This document shows, one piece after another, positions 26,292-36,419 of a stretch of DNA of 64,000 nucleotides. The first letter of the stretch is position 1. Each line of letters opens with the position of its first letter. This stretch comes from JAHJQZ01 sp963667595 (GTDB taxonomy: Bacteria; Pseudomonadota; Alphaproteobacteria; Rhizobiales; Devosiaceae). The notes beneath the pieces were generated by a model. The model saw only the letters and a list, made by a program, of their open reading frames with translations, was not told where the DNA came from and did no database searches. Position numbers and translations under genes: made by a program. The stretch is taken from the NCBI GenBank assembly GCA_963667595.2, contig CAXXWD010000010.1, positions 186,001-250,000 of the forward strand, read 5' to 3'.

Positions 26292-27041
26292 GTGAAGAAT
26301 TCAATCGATCTCAATGCCGACATCGGAGAAGGCACCGGCACGGACAAGACCCTGATAGAGGTCATCACCAGCGCTTCGGTCGCCTGTGGCGGTCACGCCG
26401 GCGACGAGGAAACCATGCGCAATTGCGTACGGCTGGCCAAGGAATATGGCGTCGTCGTGGGTGCGCATCCGGGATTTCCGGACAAACAGAATTTCGGGCG
26501 CAAGCGGCTCGACATGCCGAACGACGATATCGCCGAGGAAGTCGAGGAGCAGGTGACGCGCCTCGTCAGGATCGGCTGGGAAGAAGGCCTTCCCATCCGT
26601 TACGTCAAACTCCACGGGGCGCTGGGCAACATGGCGGCCGAAAGAGACGATCTGGCCATGGCGATCTTTGAGGCGGTGCATAGCGCCTATCCGTCGCTCG
26701 CCGTTCTGACCATCGACAATTCAGCCCAGGTGCGCGCCGCCGAGGCGCTCGACATGAAGGTCGTGCGCGAGGCCTATGCCGACCGTGCCTATGACCGCAA
26801 GGGCATGCTGGTGCCGCGTGGCGAAGAAGGCGCCATCCTGACCCGGCGCGCCGACGTTCTGGCGCGCTGCCTGTTGCTGGCCAAGCGCGGCGAGATCGTC
26901 AGCCGGGAAGGGCGAGTGCTGCAAACCAAGGCGCGGGCGCTGTGCCTGCACGGCGATACGCCCGGTGCGCCGATCATGGCGAACGAGGTGCGCGAGGCGC
27001 TTGAACAGGAAGGCATCGTTGTGGAAAGCGCCTTTTCGTGA
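26292..27041 (+). CDS. pxpA: 5-oxoprolinase subunit PxpA (LamB/YcsF family)
   Basis: A 249-residue LamB/YcsF-family TIM-barrel protein, third subunit of 5-oxoprolinase. It has DLNADIGEGTGTD at the N-terminus, SASVACGGHAGDEETM, GAHPGFPDKQNFGRK, YVKLHGALGNM, REAYADRAYDRKGMLVPRGEEGAI and CLHGDTPGAPIMA, all close to the family consensus. GTG at 26292 has AGGGGA seven bases upstream and is chosen over TTG at 26277. It follows pxpC after a short gap, completing the order cyclotransferase, pxpB, pxpC, pxpA. Confidence 0.93.
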   Translation: MKNSIDLNADIGEGTGTDKTLIEVITSASVACGGHAGDEETMRNCVRLAKEYGVVVGAHPGFPDKQNFGRKRLDMPNDDIAEEVEEQVTRLVRIGWEEGLPIRYVKLHGALGNMAAERDDLAMAIFEAVHSAYPSLAVLTIDNSAQVRAAEALDMKVVREAYADRAYDRKGMLVPRGEEGAILTRRADVLARCLLLAKRGEIVSREGRVLQTKARALCLHGDTPGAPIMANEVREALEQEGIVVESAFS

Positions 27042-27097
27042 ATTTTGAGGCGCGGGCGCGAAGTCCACGCCAGAACGACAGAATCGGGAACTTTGAA

Positions 27098-28003
27098 ATG
27101 AGTGCGACGATCATCGACGGAAAGGCCTTCGCGGCGGGAATCAGGGAACGGGTCGCCGGACATGTGTCGCGGCTCAAGGCCGAACACGGCCTGGTGCCGG
27201 GTCTGGCGGTGATCATCGTCGGCGAGGATCCGGGTTCCCAGATCTATGTGCGCAACAAGGCCAGGCAGACCACCGAGGTCGGCATGCTGTCCTTCAAGTA
27301 CGAACTGCCGGCCGAGACGCCGCAGGACGAGTTGATCGCGCTCATAAACGAGTTGAACAATCGATCGGATGTTCATGGCATCCTTTGTCAAATGCCAGTT
27401 CCGGATCACATCGACCCGGTGGCGGTCATCAACGCCATCGATCCGGACAAGGATGTCGACATGTTCCATCCGATGAGCGCCGGCAAGCTTCTGACCGGCC
27501 AGAAGGGGCCGGTCTCCTGCACACCGCTCGGCTGCCTGATGCTCCTGCGCGATCTGCACGGCGATGCGCTCGCCGGCAAGGAGGCCATCGTTATCGGGCG
27601 CTCGAATCTCGTCGGCAAGCCAATGGCCCAGCTTCTGTTGCGTGAAAACTGCACCGTGACCATGGCGCATTCGCGAACAAAAAACCTGGCCGATGTCGTT
27701 AAGCGTGCTGATATCGTCGTGGCCGCGGTCGGTCGGGCGAAAATGATCAAGGGCGACTGGATCAAGCCGGGCGCGACGGTGCTCGATGTCGGCATCAACC
27801 GCATTCCGGCGCCGGAAAAGGGCGAGGGCAAGACGCGGCTGGTCGGCGATGTCGAGTTCGAAACGGCAATCGACGTGGCGGGTGCCATTACGCCGGTGCC
27901 CGGCGGCATCGGTCCGATGACCATTGCCTGCCTTCTGGCCAATACCGTGACGACCTGCTGCCTGATCAACGGAATTGAACCGCCCGAAGATCTGACGGCA
28001 TAG
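27098..28003 (+). CDS. folD: bifunctional methylenetetrahydrofolate dehydrogenase/cyclohydrolase
   Basis: A 301-residue FolD that interconverts 5,10-methylene-THF, methenyl-THF and 10-formyl-THF using NADP. The catalytic Lys motif reads YVRNKARQTTEVGM near residues 50-63. Further marks are GILCQMPVPDHID, GRSNLVGKPMAQLLL for NADP binding, and PGGIGPMTIACLLANT at the C-terminus. The usual KDVDGFHP segment reads KDVDMFHP, a mild deviation. ATG at 27098 is used; upstream in-frame GTG at 27038 would overlap the pxpA stop and is unlikely. Confidence 0.95.
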   Translation: MSATIIDGKAFAAGIRERVAGHVSRLKAEHGLVPGLAVIIVGEDPGSQIYVRNKARQTTEVGMLSFKYELPAETPQDELIALINELNNRSDVHGILCQMPVPDHIDPVAVINAIDPDKDVDMFHPMSAGKLLTGQKGPVSCTPLGCLMLLRDLHGDALAGKEAIVIGRSNLVGKPMAQLLLRENCTVTMAHSRTKNLADVVKRADIVVAAVGRAKMIKGDWIKPGATVLDVGINRIPAPEKGEGKTRLVGDVEFETAIDVAGAITPVPGGIGPMTIACLLANTVTTCCLINGIEPPEDLTA

Positions 28004-28114
28004 TCGGAGACTGCCAAGTCTGCGGTATCGACTTTCACGAAGCGGTTATCACTTTGTGTCGATGATCTCCGTGTGCCTAAAACTGCACCGTCCTTTTGAA
28101 CAGGGTGTCCCAGC

Positions 28115-29587
28115 ATGAAAAACCAGGTCCAGCTCATCACCTATGTCGATCGCCTGAGCGGGGGCGGTTTCCCAGCACTCAAGGATCTTCTCGACGGGCC
28201 GCTCAACGATCTGTTCGGCACCGTGCATGCGCTGCCGTTTTTTACCCCCTATGACGGGGCCGATGCCGGGTTCGATCCGATCGATCACACCAGTGTCGAT
28301 CCACGTCTTGGAGACTGGGGCGATGTCGGCGCGCTGTCGGATACCATCGACATCATGGCCGATCTCATCGTCAATCACATCTCGGCGCAATCGCCCGCCT
28401 TTCTCGATTTCGTCGAAAAGGGCGATGCGTCCGAATACGCCGAACTGTTCCTGACCTATGCCAAGGTGTTTCCGAACGGCGCCAGCGAGGACGATCTTCT
28501 GACTGTCTATCGTCCCCGTCCGGGCCTGCCCTTCATCCAGATGAACATGAAGGATGGCTCCAAGCACCTGATCTGGACGACGTTCACCGCCAACCAGATC
28601 GATATCGACGTTCATTCCCACAAGGGCGTGGCCTATCTCGACGCCATTCTCGACCAGTTCGCCGAGGCCGGCATCTCCTGCATCCGGCTCGATGCGGCGG
28701 GTTATGCCATCAAGAAGGCGGGCACGAGCTGCTTCATGACGCCGGAGACCTTCGATTTTCTGGAGGAACTGACCACCAAGGCCAAGGCACGCGGCATGGA
28801 AGCGCTGGTCGAAATCCATTCCTATTACCGCGACCAGATCGAAATCGCGACAAAGGTCGATCGGGTCTACGATTTTGCCCTGCCGCCACTCATTCTTCAC
28901 GCGCTTTATACCGGCGAGGCCGGACCGCTTTTCCGCTGGCTGGAAATCAGCCCGCGCAACGCCATCACCGTGCTCGACACCCATGACGGCATCGGCGTCA
29001 TCGATGTGGGAAGCCATTCCGACGGCCGGCCGGGTCTGCTGCCGCCTGAAGCCATCCACAATCTGGTCGAGACCATGCACGAACGCTCGGGCGGCTCCCG
29101 TCATGCGACCGGGGCGACGGCCTCCAATCTAGACATCTACCAGGTCAATTCGACCTATTTCGATGCGCTCGGCCGCCGCGAGAATGAATATCTCATCGCC
29201 CGCGCCGTGCAGTTTTTCGCGCCCGGTATCCCGCAGGTCTATTATGTCGGACTACTGGGCAGCACCAACGATATGGCGCTTCTGGCCCGAACCAATGTCG
29301 GGCGCGACATCAACCGCCATTATTACACGCGGATCGAAGTCGAAACCGCGCTTGAAACGCCGATGGTGCAGGCGCTCGTCCGTCTCATCAAGCTGCGCAA
29401 CACGCACGAGGCCTTCAACGGCAGCTTCGCGCTCGAACAGCCTTCGGCCAGCATGTTGTCGATGCGCTGGGCGCAGGGGGATGACTGGATCGTCCTCGAC
29501 GTCGATTTTGCCGCCGCAAGCGCCGAGATCCGCTATTCCTCGGCGGAAGGCGAAAAGCGCTTCGCCATCAAGGACGACGCCTCGTAG
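28115..29587 (+). CDS. sucrose phosphorylase (GH13 subfamily 18)
   Basis: A 490-residue cytoplasmic enzyme that splits sucrose with phosphate into alpha-glucose-1-phosphate and fructose. It follows the bifidobacterial sucrose phosphorylase almost segment by segment from MKNQVQLITYVDRL. The catalytic triad is readable: nucleophile Asp193 in CIRLDAAGY, acid/base Glu233 in LVEIHSYY and Asp291 in TVLDTHDGIGV, each one position off the well-studied Bifidobacterium adolescentis numbering (192, 232, 290). PFFTPYDGADAGFDPIDHT is the substrate-binding start of the barrel. The protein is complete and no signal peptide is present. It is near folD and a YbaK gene, with no sucrose transporter next to it. 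Related specificities such as sucrose 6'-phosphate or glucosylglycerol phosphorylase are possible, but the match favours sucrose. Confidence 0.9.
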   Translation: MKNQVQLITYVDRLSGGGFPALKDLLDGPLNDLFGTVHALPFFTPYDGADAGFDPIDHTSVDPRLGDWGDVGALSDTIDIMADLIVNHISAQSPAFLDFVEKGDASEYAELFLTYAKVFPNGASEDDLLTVYRPRPGLPFIQMNMKDGSKHLIWTTFTANQIDIDVHSHKGVAYLDAILDQFAEAGISCIRLDAAGYAIKKAGTSCFMTPETFDFLEELTTKAKARGMEALVEIHSYYRDQIEIATKVDRVYDFALPPLILHALYTGEAGPLFRWLEISPRNAITVLDTHDGIGVIDVGSHSDGRPGLLPPEAIHNLVETMHERSGGSRHATGATASNLDIYQVNSTYFDALGRRENEYLIARAVQFFAPGIPQVYYVGLLGSTNDMALLARTNVGRDINRHYYTRIEVETALETPMVQALVRLIKLRNTHEAFNGSFALEQPSASMLSMRWAQGDDWIVLDVDFAAASAEIRYSSAEGEKRFAIKDDAS

Positions 29588-29614
29588 AGGAGCGAATCCG
29601 AAGGGCAGGACAGC

Positions 29615-30088
29615 ATGGCGAAAACCACCCAGGCCACTCTGGCCCTCACGCGGGCCGGTATTGCCTTTACCGCGCACCCGTACGAATTCGACCATGACAC
29701 CCATAAGATCGGCCTTGCCGCCGCCGAGGCCATCGGCATCGCACCGGAGCGGGTCCTGAAGACGCTGATGCTTTTAGCCGACGGCAAGCCGGCCTGCGCC
29801 GTCATTCCGGTCGATCACGAACTGTCGATGAAAAAGGCGGCTCATGCTTTCGGCGCCAAGACGGCGGAAATGATGAAGCCGGCCGATGCCGAACGGCTGA
29901 CCGGCTATCACGTCGGCGGCATTTCTCCATTCGGCCAGCGCAAGCGCGTGCCGGTGGCGATCGAACAGAGCGTGCTCGGTTTCCCGAACGTTTTCATCAA
30001 TGGCGGCCAGCGCGGCATGATGGTGGAGCTGGCGCCAGCCGACGCGGTCAAAGTGCTGGCGGCCAAGACGGCGGACCTGACGGCATGA
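29615..30088 (+). CDS. ybaK: Cys-tRNA(Pro) deacylase (YbaK/EbsC family)
   Basis: A 157-residue YbaK-type editing protein that hydrolyses Cys-tRNA(Pro) mischarged by prolyl-tRNA synthetase. Family marks are AGIAFTAHPYEFDHD near residue 13, RVLKTLMLLADGK, the conserved Lys-rich LSMKKAAHAFGAKTAEMM, GYHVGGISPFGQRKRVPV (the substrate-binding GGISP-G loop), and FINGGQRGMMVELAPAD. Length matches the family. The ATG at 29615 follows the sucrose phosphorylase gene by 27 bases. Confidence 0.93.
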   Translation: MAKTTQATLALTRAGIAFTAHPYEFDHDTHKIGLAAAEAIGIAPERVLKTLMLLADGKPACAVIPVDHELSMKKAAHAFGAKTAEMMKPADAERLTGYHVGGISPFGQRKRVPVAIEQSVLGFPNVFINGGQRGMMVELAPADAVKVLAAKTADLTA

Positions 30089-30107
30089 AGCCGGAACGAT
30101 CTGCAAG

Positions 30108-30935
30108 TCAGCGTGGATCGGGGGATGCCGTCATCCGGACCACTTGCCCGATGGCAGCCATGACGTCCAGAACGGCATCAAGGCACGTATCCAGTTCACT
30201 CCAGTTGGCAATGGCGCAATAGGCGCAGGTCCTGGTGGCGGTAACGATACCGGCATCCGCACGCACGCCGGTATCGGAACCGGTCTTGTTGAGCATGACA
30301 AATTCGCCTTGATCCATGCCGTGCAACAAGGGATCGAACCGCATCGGAGCGGCGACCATGGAGTGATCGAAGCTGGTGGCGAGCCAGCGCGCCACCTTTG
30401 CATCGACCGCTGGCGAAACGAGCGTGCCGGCATGAAGGCGGCTTAAAAGGTCGACCCATTCTCCCGCATTGCCGAGGCTGAGTGTGGGCGGATGATCGGG
30501 CGTGCGCACGTCTCTGACAAAATCCAGAAGACGGCTTTCGGCATACCCCAGCGACAAACTTCTCTGCCGGACCGCGTCGAGACCGACAATGGATAAAAGG
30601 GCATTGGTCGCCCAGTTGTCGCTTACCGCCGCGACCAGCACGGCCACATCCTCCAGTGGCAGGTTTTTGACCCGCAAATGCCGCCACAAACCGGAATCCT
30701 CGACACGCGCCACGCTGTCGCGATGAACCAAAAGATCAGGATCCAGTTGCCCGGTCTCGATTCGCTGAGCGGTTTCGATAAGCAGGAAGATTTTCGCCAG
30801 ACTGGCCGTTTTCAGCGTGAGAAGCGGATTGTACGCGAAGAGCCGGGTTTTTCCGGACAGATCGTCGATGGCGATGGACCAGGCAACCTCCGGTGTCCCG
30901 GCAATCAGGGTTTCAAGTCTGGCAATCTGATTCAC
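30108..30935 (-). CDS. class A beta-lactamase-like serine hydrolase, no signal peptide
   Basis: A 275-residue protein with all three active-site motifs of serine beta-lactamases and penicillin-binding proteins: S45-L-A-K48, S105-D-N, and K217-T-G. It differs from true class A enzymes in lacking a signal peptide and any clear ExxLN omega-loop motif carrying the deacylating glutamate; the matching stretch reads DFVRDVRTPDHPP. It may be a cytoplasmic esterase or amidase of this fold, so resistance should not be assumed. GTG at 30935 has GGGGGA upstream. The longer reading to 31091 overlaps the end of the methionine synthase gene and is unlikely. Confidence 0.8.
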   Translation of the reverse strand: MNQIARLETLIAGTPEVAWSIAIDDLSGKTRLFAYNPLLTLKTASLAKIFLLIETAQRIETGQLDPDLLVHRDSVARVEDSGLWRHLRVKNLPLEDVAVLVAAVSDNWATNALLSIVGLDAVRQRSLSLGYAESRLLDFVRDVRTPDHPPTLSLGNAGEWVDLLSRLHAGTLVSPAVDAKVARWLATSFDHSMVAAPMRFDPLLHGMDQGEFVMLNKTGSDTGVRADAGIVTATRTCAYCAIANWSELDTCLDAVLDVMAAIGQVVRMTASPDPR

Positions 30936-30981
30936 GCGATCCCCCGGGGTGACGCCCAGACTTTTTTCGCCTGGACCGACT

Positions 30982-33713
<2,732 letters not shown>

Positions 33714-33896
33714 TACGAAACTATGCGAAATGGGGACAGGGTTCTCTCATAGAACCACTCGTTTCTGAAAAGAGCGTGCACACGGGTGCTGCTGTATTGC
33801 ACTGTCATGACGGATGCGACGTTCTTTTTTTCGAAGCGATTCCGCTCGATCCGTCGTCATTCCCAACCCGATCGTTCAAAACCATCATGAACGTCC

Positions 33897-34002
33897 CTAG
33901 AACATTTCCAGGTGAAGTGGACACCGGTTCGCCGTTCGGAAATGCGATAAAACAAGAACTTGGAGCCTTTCGCTGTTTCACGGAAACAATGAAAGGCTCT
34001 AG
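33897..34002 (+). repeat. CTAG-bounded hairpin repeat, copy D
   Basis: Starts with CTAG at 33897 and ends with CTAG at 33999. It shares GGTGAAGTGGACACCGGTTC with copy A. Its hairpin has different arms, GAGCCTTTC (33963-33971) and GAAAGGCTC (33991-33999), so pairing is kept although the sequence is not. The last CTAG supplies the stop codon of the homocysteine methyltransferase gene read from the other strand. The rest of the gap between the two metH parts (33714-33896) holds no gene. Confidence 0.8.
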
Positions 34003-35021
34003 TCGTGATGATGGACGTGGCGCGGCGCGACCCCCTTGACGTTGTCGGCGATGCACTTGATGTGGTCGGGCGTGGTGCCGCAGCAGCCGCCAACGATGTT
34101 GATGTAGCCCTGCTTGGCATAGCCGCCCAGAAGCCCGCCGGTTTCCTCGGGCGCCTGATCGTACTCGCCCATTTCGTTGGGCAGGCCGGCATTGGGATAA
34201 ACGCAGATCGGCACGTCGGCGACGCGGGCCAGTTCGGCAACGTAATTCCTGAGCTCCTTGGCGCCGAGGCCGCAATTGAGGCCGAAGGCGAGGGGCCTTG
34301 CATGCTTCATCGACACCCAAAAAGCTTCCGGGGTCTGCCCGCTCAGGAGGCGCCCCGACTTGTCGGAAATCGTACCGGTGATGATCACCCGCAAATCGAG
34401 CCCGGTTTCCTCGACGACGTCGTCGATGGCGAACAGGGCCGCCTTGGCGTTGAGCGTGTCGAAGATCGTTTCGACCATGAACAGATCGATGCCGCCTTCG
34501 ACGAGACCCCGCGCCTGTTCCTTGTAGGCGTCGTGCAATTGCTCGAAGGTGATGGCGCGAAACCCCGGATCGTTGACGTCCGGCGAGATCGAGGCAGTGC
34601 GGTTGGTCGGCCCGAGCGAACCGGCGACGAAGCGCGGCTTGCCGTCTTCAGCTTCCGCCAGCCTTGCCGCTTCATTGGCGATCTCGGCGGATTTCTGGTT
34701 GAGTTCAAAGACGTAATCCTGAAGGCCGTAATCCGCCTGGCCAACGGACGTCGACCCGAACGTATTGGTCTCCACGATATCGGCGCCGGCACGCAGGAAG
34801 TTGAGATGCACTTCCTTGATGGCTTCGGGCTGGGTGATGCTCAAAAGATCATTGTCGCCCTGGAGCTGGCGCGGCCAGTCCTTGAAACGTTCACCGCGAA
34901 AATCGGCTTCGGAGAAACGGTGCTTCTGCAGATTGGTGCCCATGGCGCCATCAAGGATCACGATGCGCTGGGCGATGAGATCTTCGAGTTCACGAGTGCG
35001 AGGGGCGCGCATGATCGGCAT
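33999..35021 (-). CDS. homocysteine S-methyltransferase domain protein (N-terminal part of split MetH)
   Basis: A 340-residue zinc protein matching the first domain of MetH, which binds and activates homocysteine. It starts VILDGAMGTNLQ and contains ETNTFGSTS. The zinc thiols are Cys in FGLNCGLGAKEL and the pair in VGGCCGTTPDHI near the C-terminus. The C-terminal tail PRHVHHHD is histidine rich. It is a stand-alone gene, 285 bases upstream of the gene for the pterin/B12 part, so methionine synthase is split here, as in some other alphaproteobacteria. Its TAG stop lies in the terminal CTAG of a hairpin repeat. A palindrome 40 bases upstream of the start may be its operator. Confidence 0.93.
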   Translation of the reverse strand: MPIMRAPRTRELEDLIAQRIVILDGAMGTNLQKHRFSEADFRGERFKDWPRQLQGDNDLLSITQPEAIKEVHLNFLRAGADIVETNTFGSTSVGQADYGLQDYVFELNQKSAEIANEAARLAEAEDGKPRFVAGSLGPTNRTASISPDVNDPGFRAITFEQLHDAYKEQARGLVEGGIDLFMVETIFDTLNAKAALFAIDDVVEETGLDLRVIITGTISDKSGRLLSGQTPEAFWVSMKHARPLAFGLNCGLGAKELRNYVAELARVADVPICVYPNAGLPNEMGEYDQAPEETGGLLGGYAKQGYINIVGGCCGTTPDHIKCIADNVKGVAPRHVHHHD

Positions 35022-35050
35022 CCTTATGAAAGGCGGTTCGGACAGTAGAG

Positions 35051-35079
35051 ATATAAAGAGATAAAGAATTCTTTATATC
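35051..35079. promoter_or_regulatory. palindromic operator upstream of split metH
   Basis: A perfect 16-base palindrome ATAAAGAATTCTTTAT at 35061-35076, preceded by a further half-site ATATAAAGAG (35051-35060). It lies about 40 bases before the start of the homocysteine methyltransferase gene and about 190 before rlpA. The shape resembles sites of the ArsR-type regulator SahR that controls methionine-cycle genes in proteobacteria, but that link is inferred. Confidence 0.5.
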
Positions 35080-35268
35080 AGCGATAATGGCAGTGCAACC
35101 CGGATAGAGTGGGGCATCGGGCGCAAAAGGGAACGAAGGCGACAGCGCCGAGCTTGTTCCGAATGCGGCTTTGGCAAAGTGTCGGGGCCAAACGTTAACC
35201 ATATGCCAACCATGCGGGCGAGCTTTGCTCCAAAGCTCTGTGCGATTTGACTAAACTCCTGCCTATCG

Positions 35269-36384
35269 ATGAAAAAAGCTTATGCACTCACAGAACTGCG
35301 CCTCATGGCCGTTCGCCCGATGCGGATTGTTGCCGGAGTCCTGCTCGCGGCTTCGTTGCTGTCGGGGTGTTCGGACGGCACTCATTTCAAGTTTCCGACC
35401 TCGAAATGGGGAGCGGCGTCTCCACGCGTGACCACATCGAGCAATGTGCCCAAGGGTGGCGGGCGCGCCATGGTCGGCAAACCCTATCAGGTTGCCGGGC
35501 GCTGGTACACGCCACGTATCGATACCGATTACGACAAGACCGGCAAAGCCTCCTGGTACGGGGCCGATTTTCACGGCCGGCTGACGGCCAATGGCGAAAT
35601 CTTCGACCAGAACGCGCTGACCGCCGCGCATCCGACCCTGCCGCTGCCGTCCTATGTGCGGGTGACCAATCTCGAAAACCATCGCTCCATCATCGTCAGG
35701 GTCAATGATCGCGGGCCATTCGTTGCCAACCGGCTGATCGATCTGTCGCGCCGGAGCGCCGATCTGCTCGGCCTCATCAACCATGGCGTGGCCAGCGTCC
35801 GGGTGCAATATGTCGGACCGGCGCCGCTCGAAGGCGACGATACGCGCATTCTTCTGGCCAGCCTCGATACCCATAGCCCGCTCGAAAGCGGGGCGGTGCG
35901 TCTGGCTTCGTCTGACACCACCCCGTTGCCCGCGCCCGCGCGAGTAGCCTCGACCGATACACCCGTTCCAGCCTCGACCAGCCAGCCCGAGCGCGTGCTC
36001 GGCACGCTTAAAACGCTGTTCACCTCGCCGCTCGACCTGTTCGGCTATGCGGACGGCGCGACCGAGGCGAACCCGGTCAATGCCGCCTTCGCCGCGACCG
36101 AGGCGGTGGCGACGGGCGTGGACCTTGCCGCCTGGCAAAAAAGCGTCGATGTCGACCAGCGTCGGATTTCGCTCGATCTCGGTGATTTCGCCGACCCGCT
36201 CCGCGCCGATCGCGTGGCGCGCGCCTTTGCGCTGATCGCCGCCGTCGAGACCAAAACCGTGCCCTTGGCCGGCGGCGAGGCGGTTCGCATACACCTGAGC
36301 TGGCTCAAACCGGGCGCCACGCGCGCCGACGTCATAAGCCTTGCCGAAAAGCTTGGCCTTGAGGATGTCGCGTTTCCCGACTAA
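35269..36384 (+). CDS. rlpA: septal ring lytic transglycosylase RlpA family lipoprotein
   Basis: A 371-residue lipoprotein. The lipobox is SLLSGC with Cys34, so it is lipid-anchored, probably in the outer membrane. The double-psi beta-barrel of RlpA spans about residues 90-185, with GKASWYGADFHGRLTANGE, the usual TAAHPTLPLPSYVRVTNL and VNDRGPF...RLIDLS. It includes the catalytic-type acidic and His residues seen in Pseudomonas RlpA, which cleaves denuded glycan at the septum. A long linker follows, and a weak C-terminal segment may take the place of the SPOR domain, which I cannot recognise. ATG at 35269 and at 35305 (MAVRPMRIVAG) are both possible. It precedes dacF, another cell-wall gene. 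Confidence 0.9.
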   Translation: MKKAYALTELRLMAVRPMRIVAGVLLAASLLSGCSDGTHFKFPTSKWGAASPRVTTSSNVPKGGGRAMVGKPYQVAGRWYTPRIDTDYDKTGKASWYGADFHGRLTANGEIFDQNALTAAHPTLPLPSYVRVTNLENHRSIIVRVNDRGPFVANRLIDLSRRSADLLGLINHGVASVRVQYVGPAPLEGDDTRILLASLDTHSPLESGAVRLASSDTTPLPAPARVASTDTPVPASTSQPERVLGTLKTLFTSPLDLFGYADGATEANPVNAAFAATEAVATGVDLAAWQKSVDVDQRRISLDLGDFADPLRADRVARAFALIAAVETKTVPLAGGEAVRIHLSWLKPGATRADVISLAEKLGLEDVAFPD

Positions 36385-36419
36385 CTAGGACTCGCGGAAC
36401 CGAAAACGGCGAGGCGATT

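Noticed and set aside
30108..30935. Calling this gene an antibiotic resistance beta-lactamase
   Set aside because: It lacks a signal peptide and the class A deacylation glutamate, so only the fold and active-site motifs are claimed.
35022..35268. SAM or cobalamin riboswitch before metH
   Set aside because: The leader between the palindrome and the start is only about 30 bases, too short for either aptamer, and no B12-box was found.
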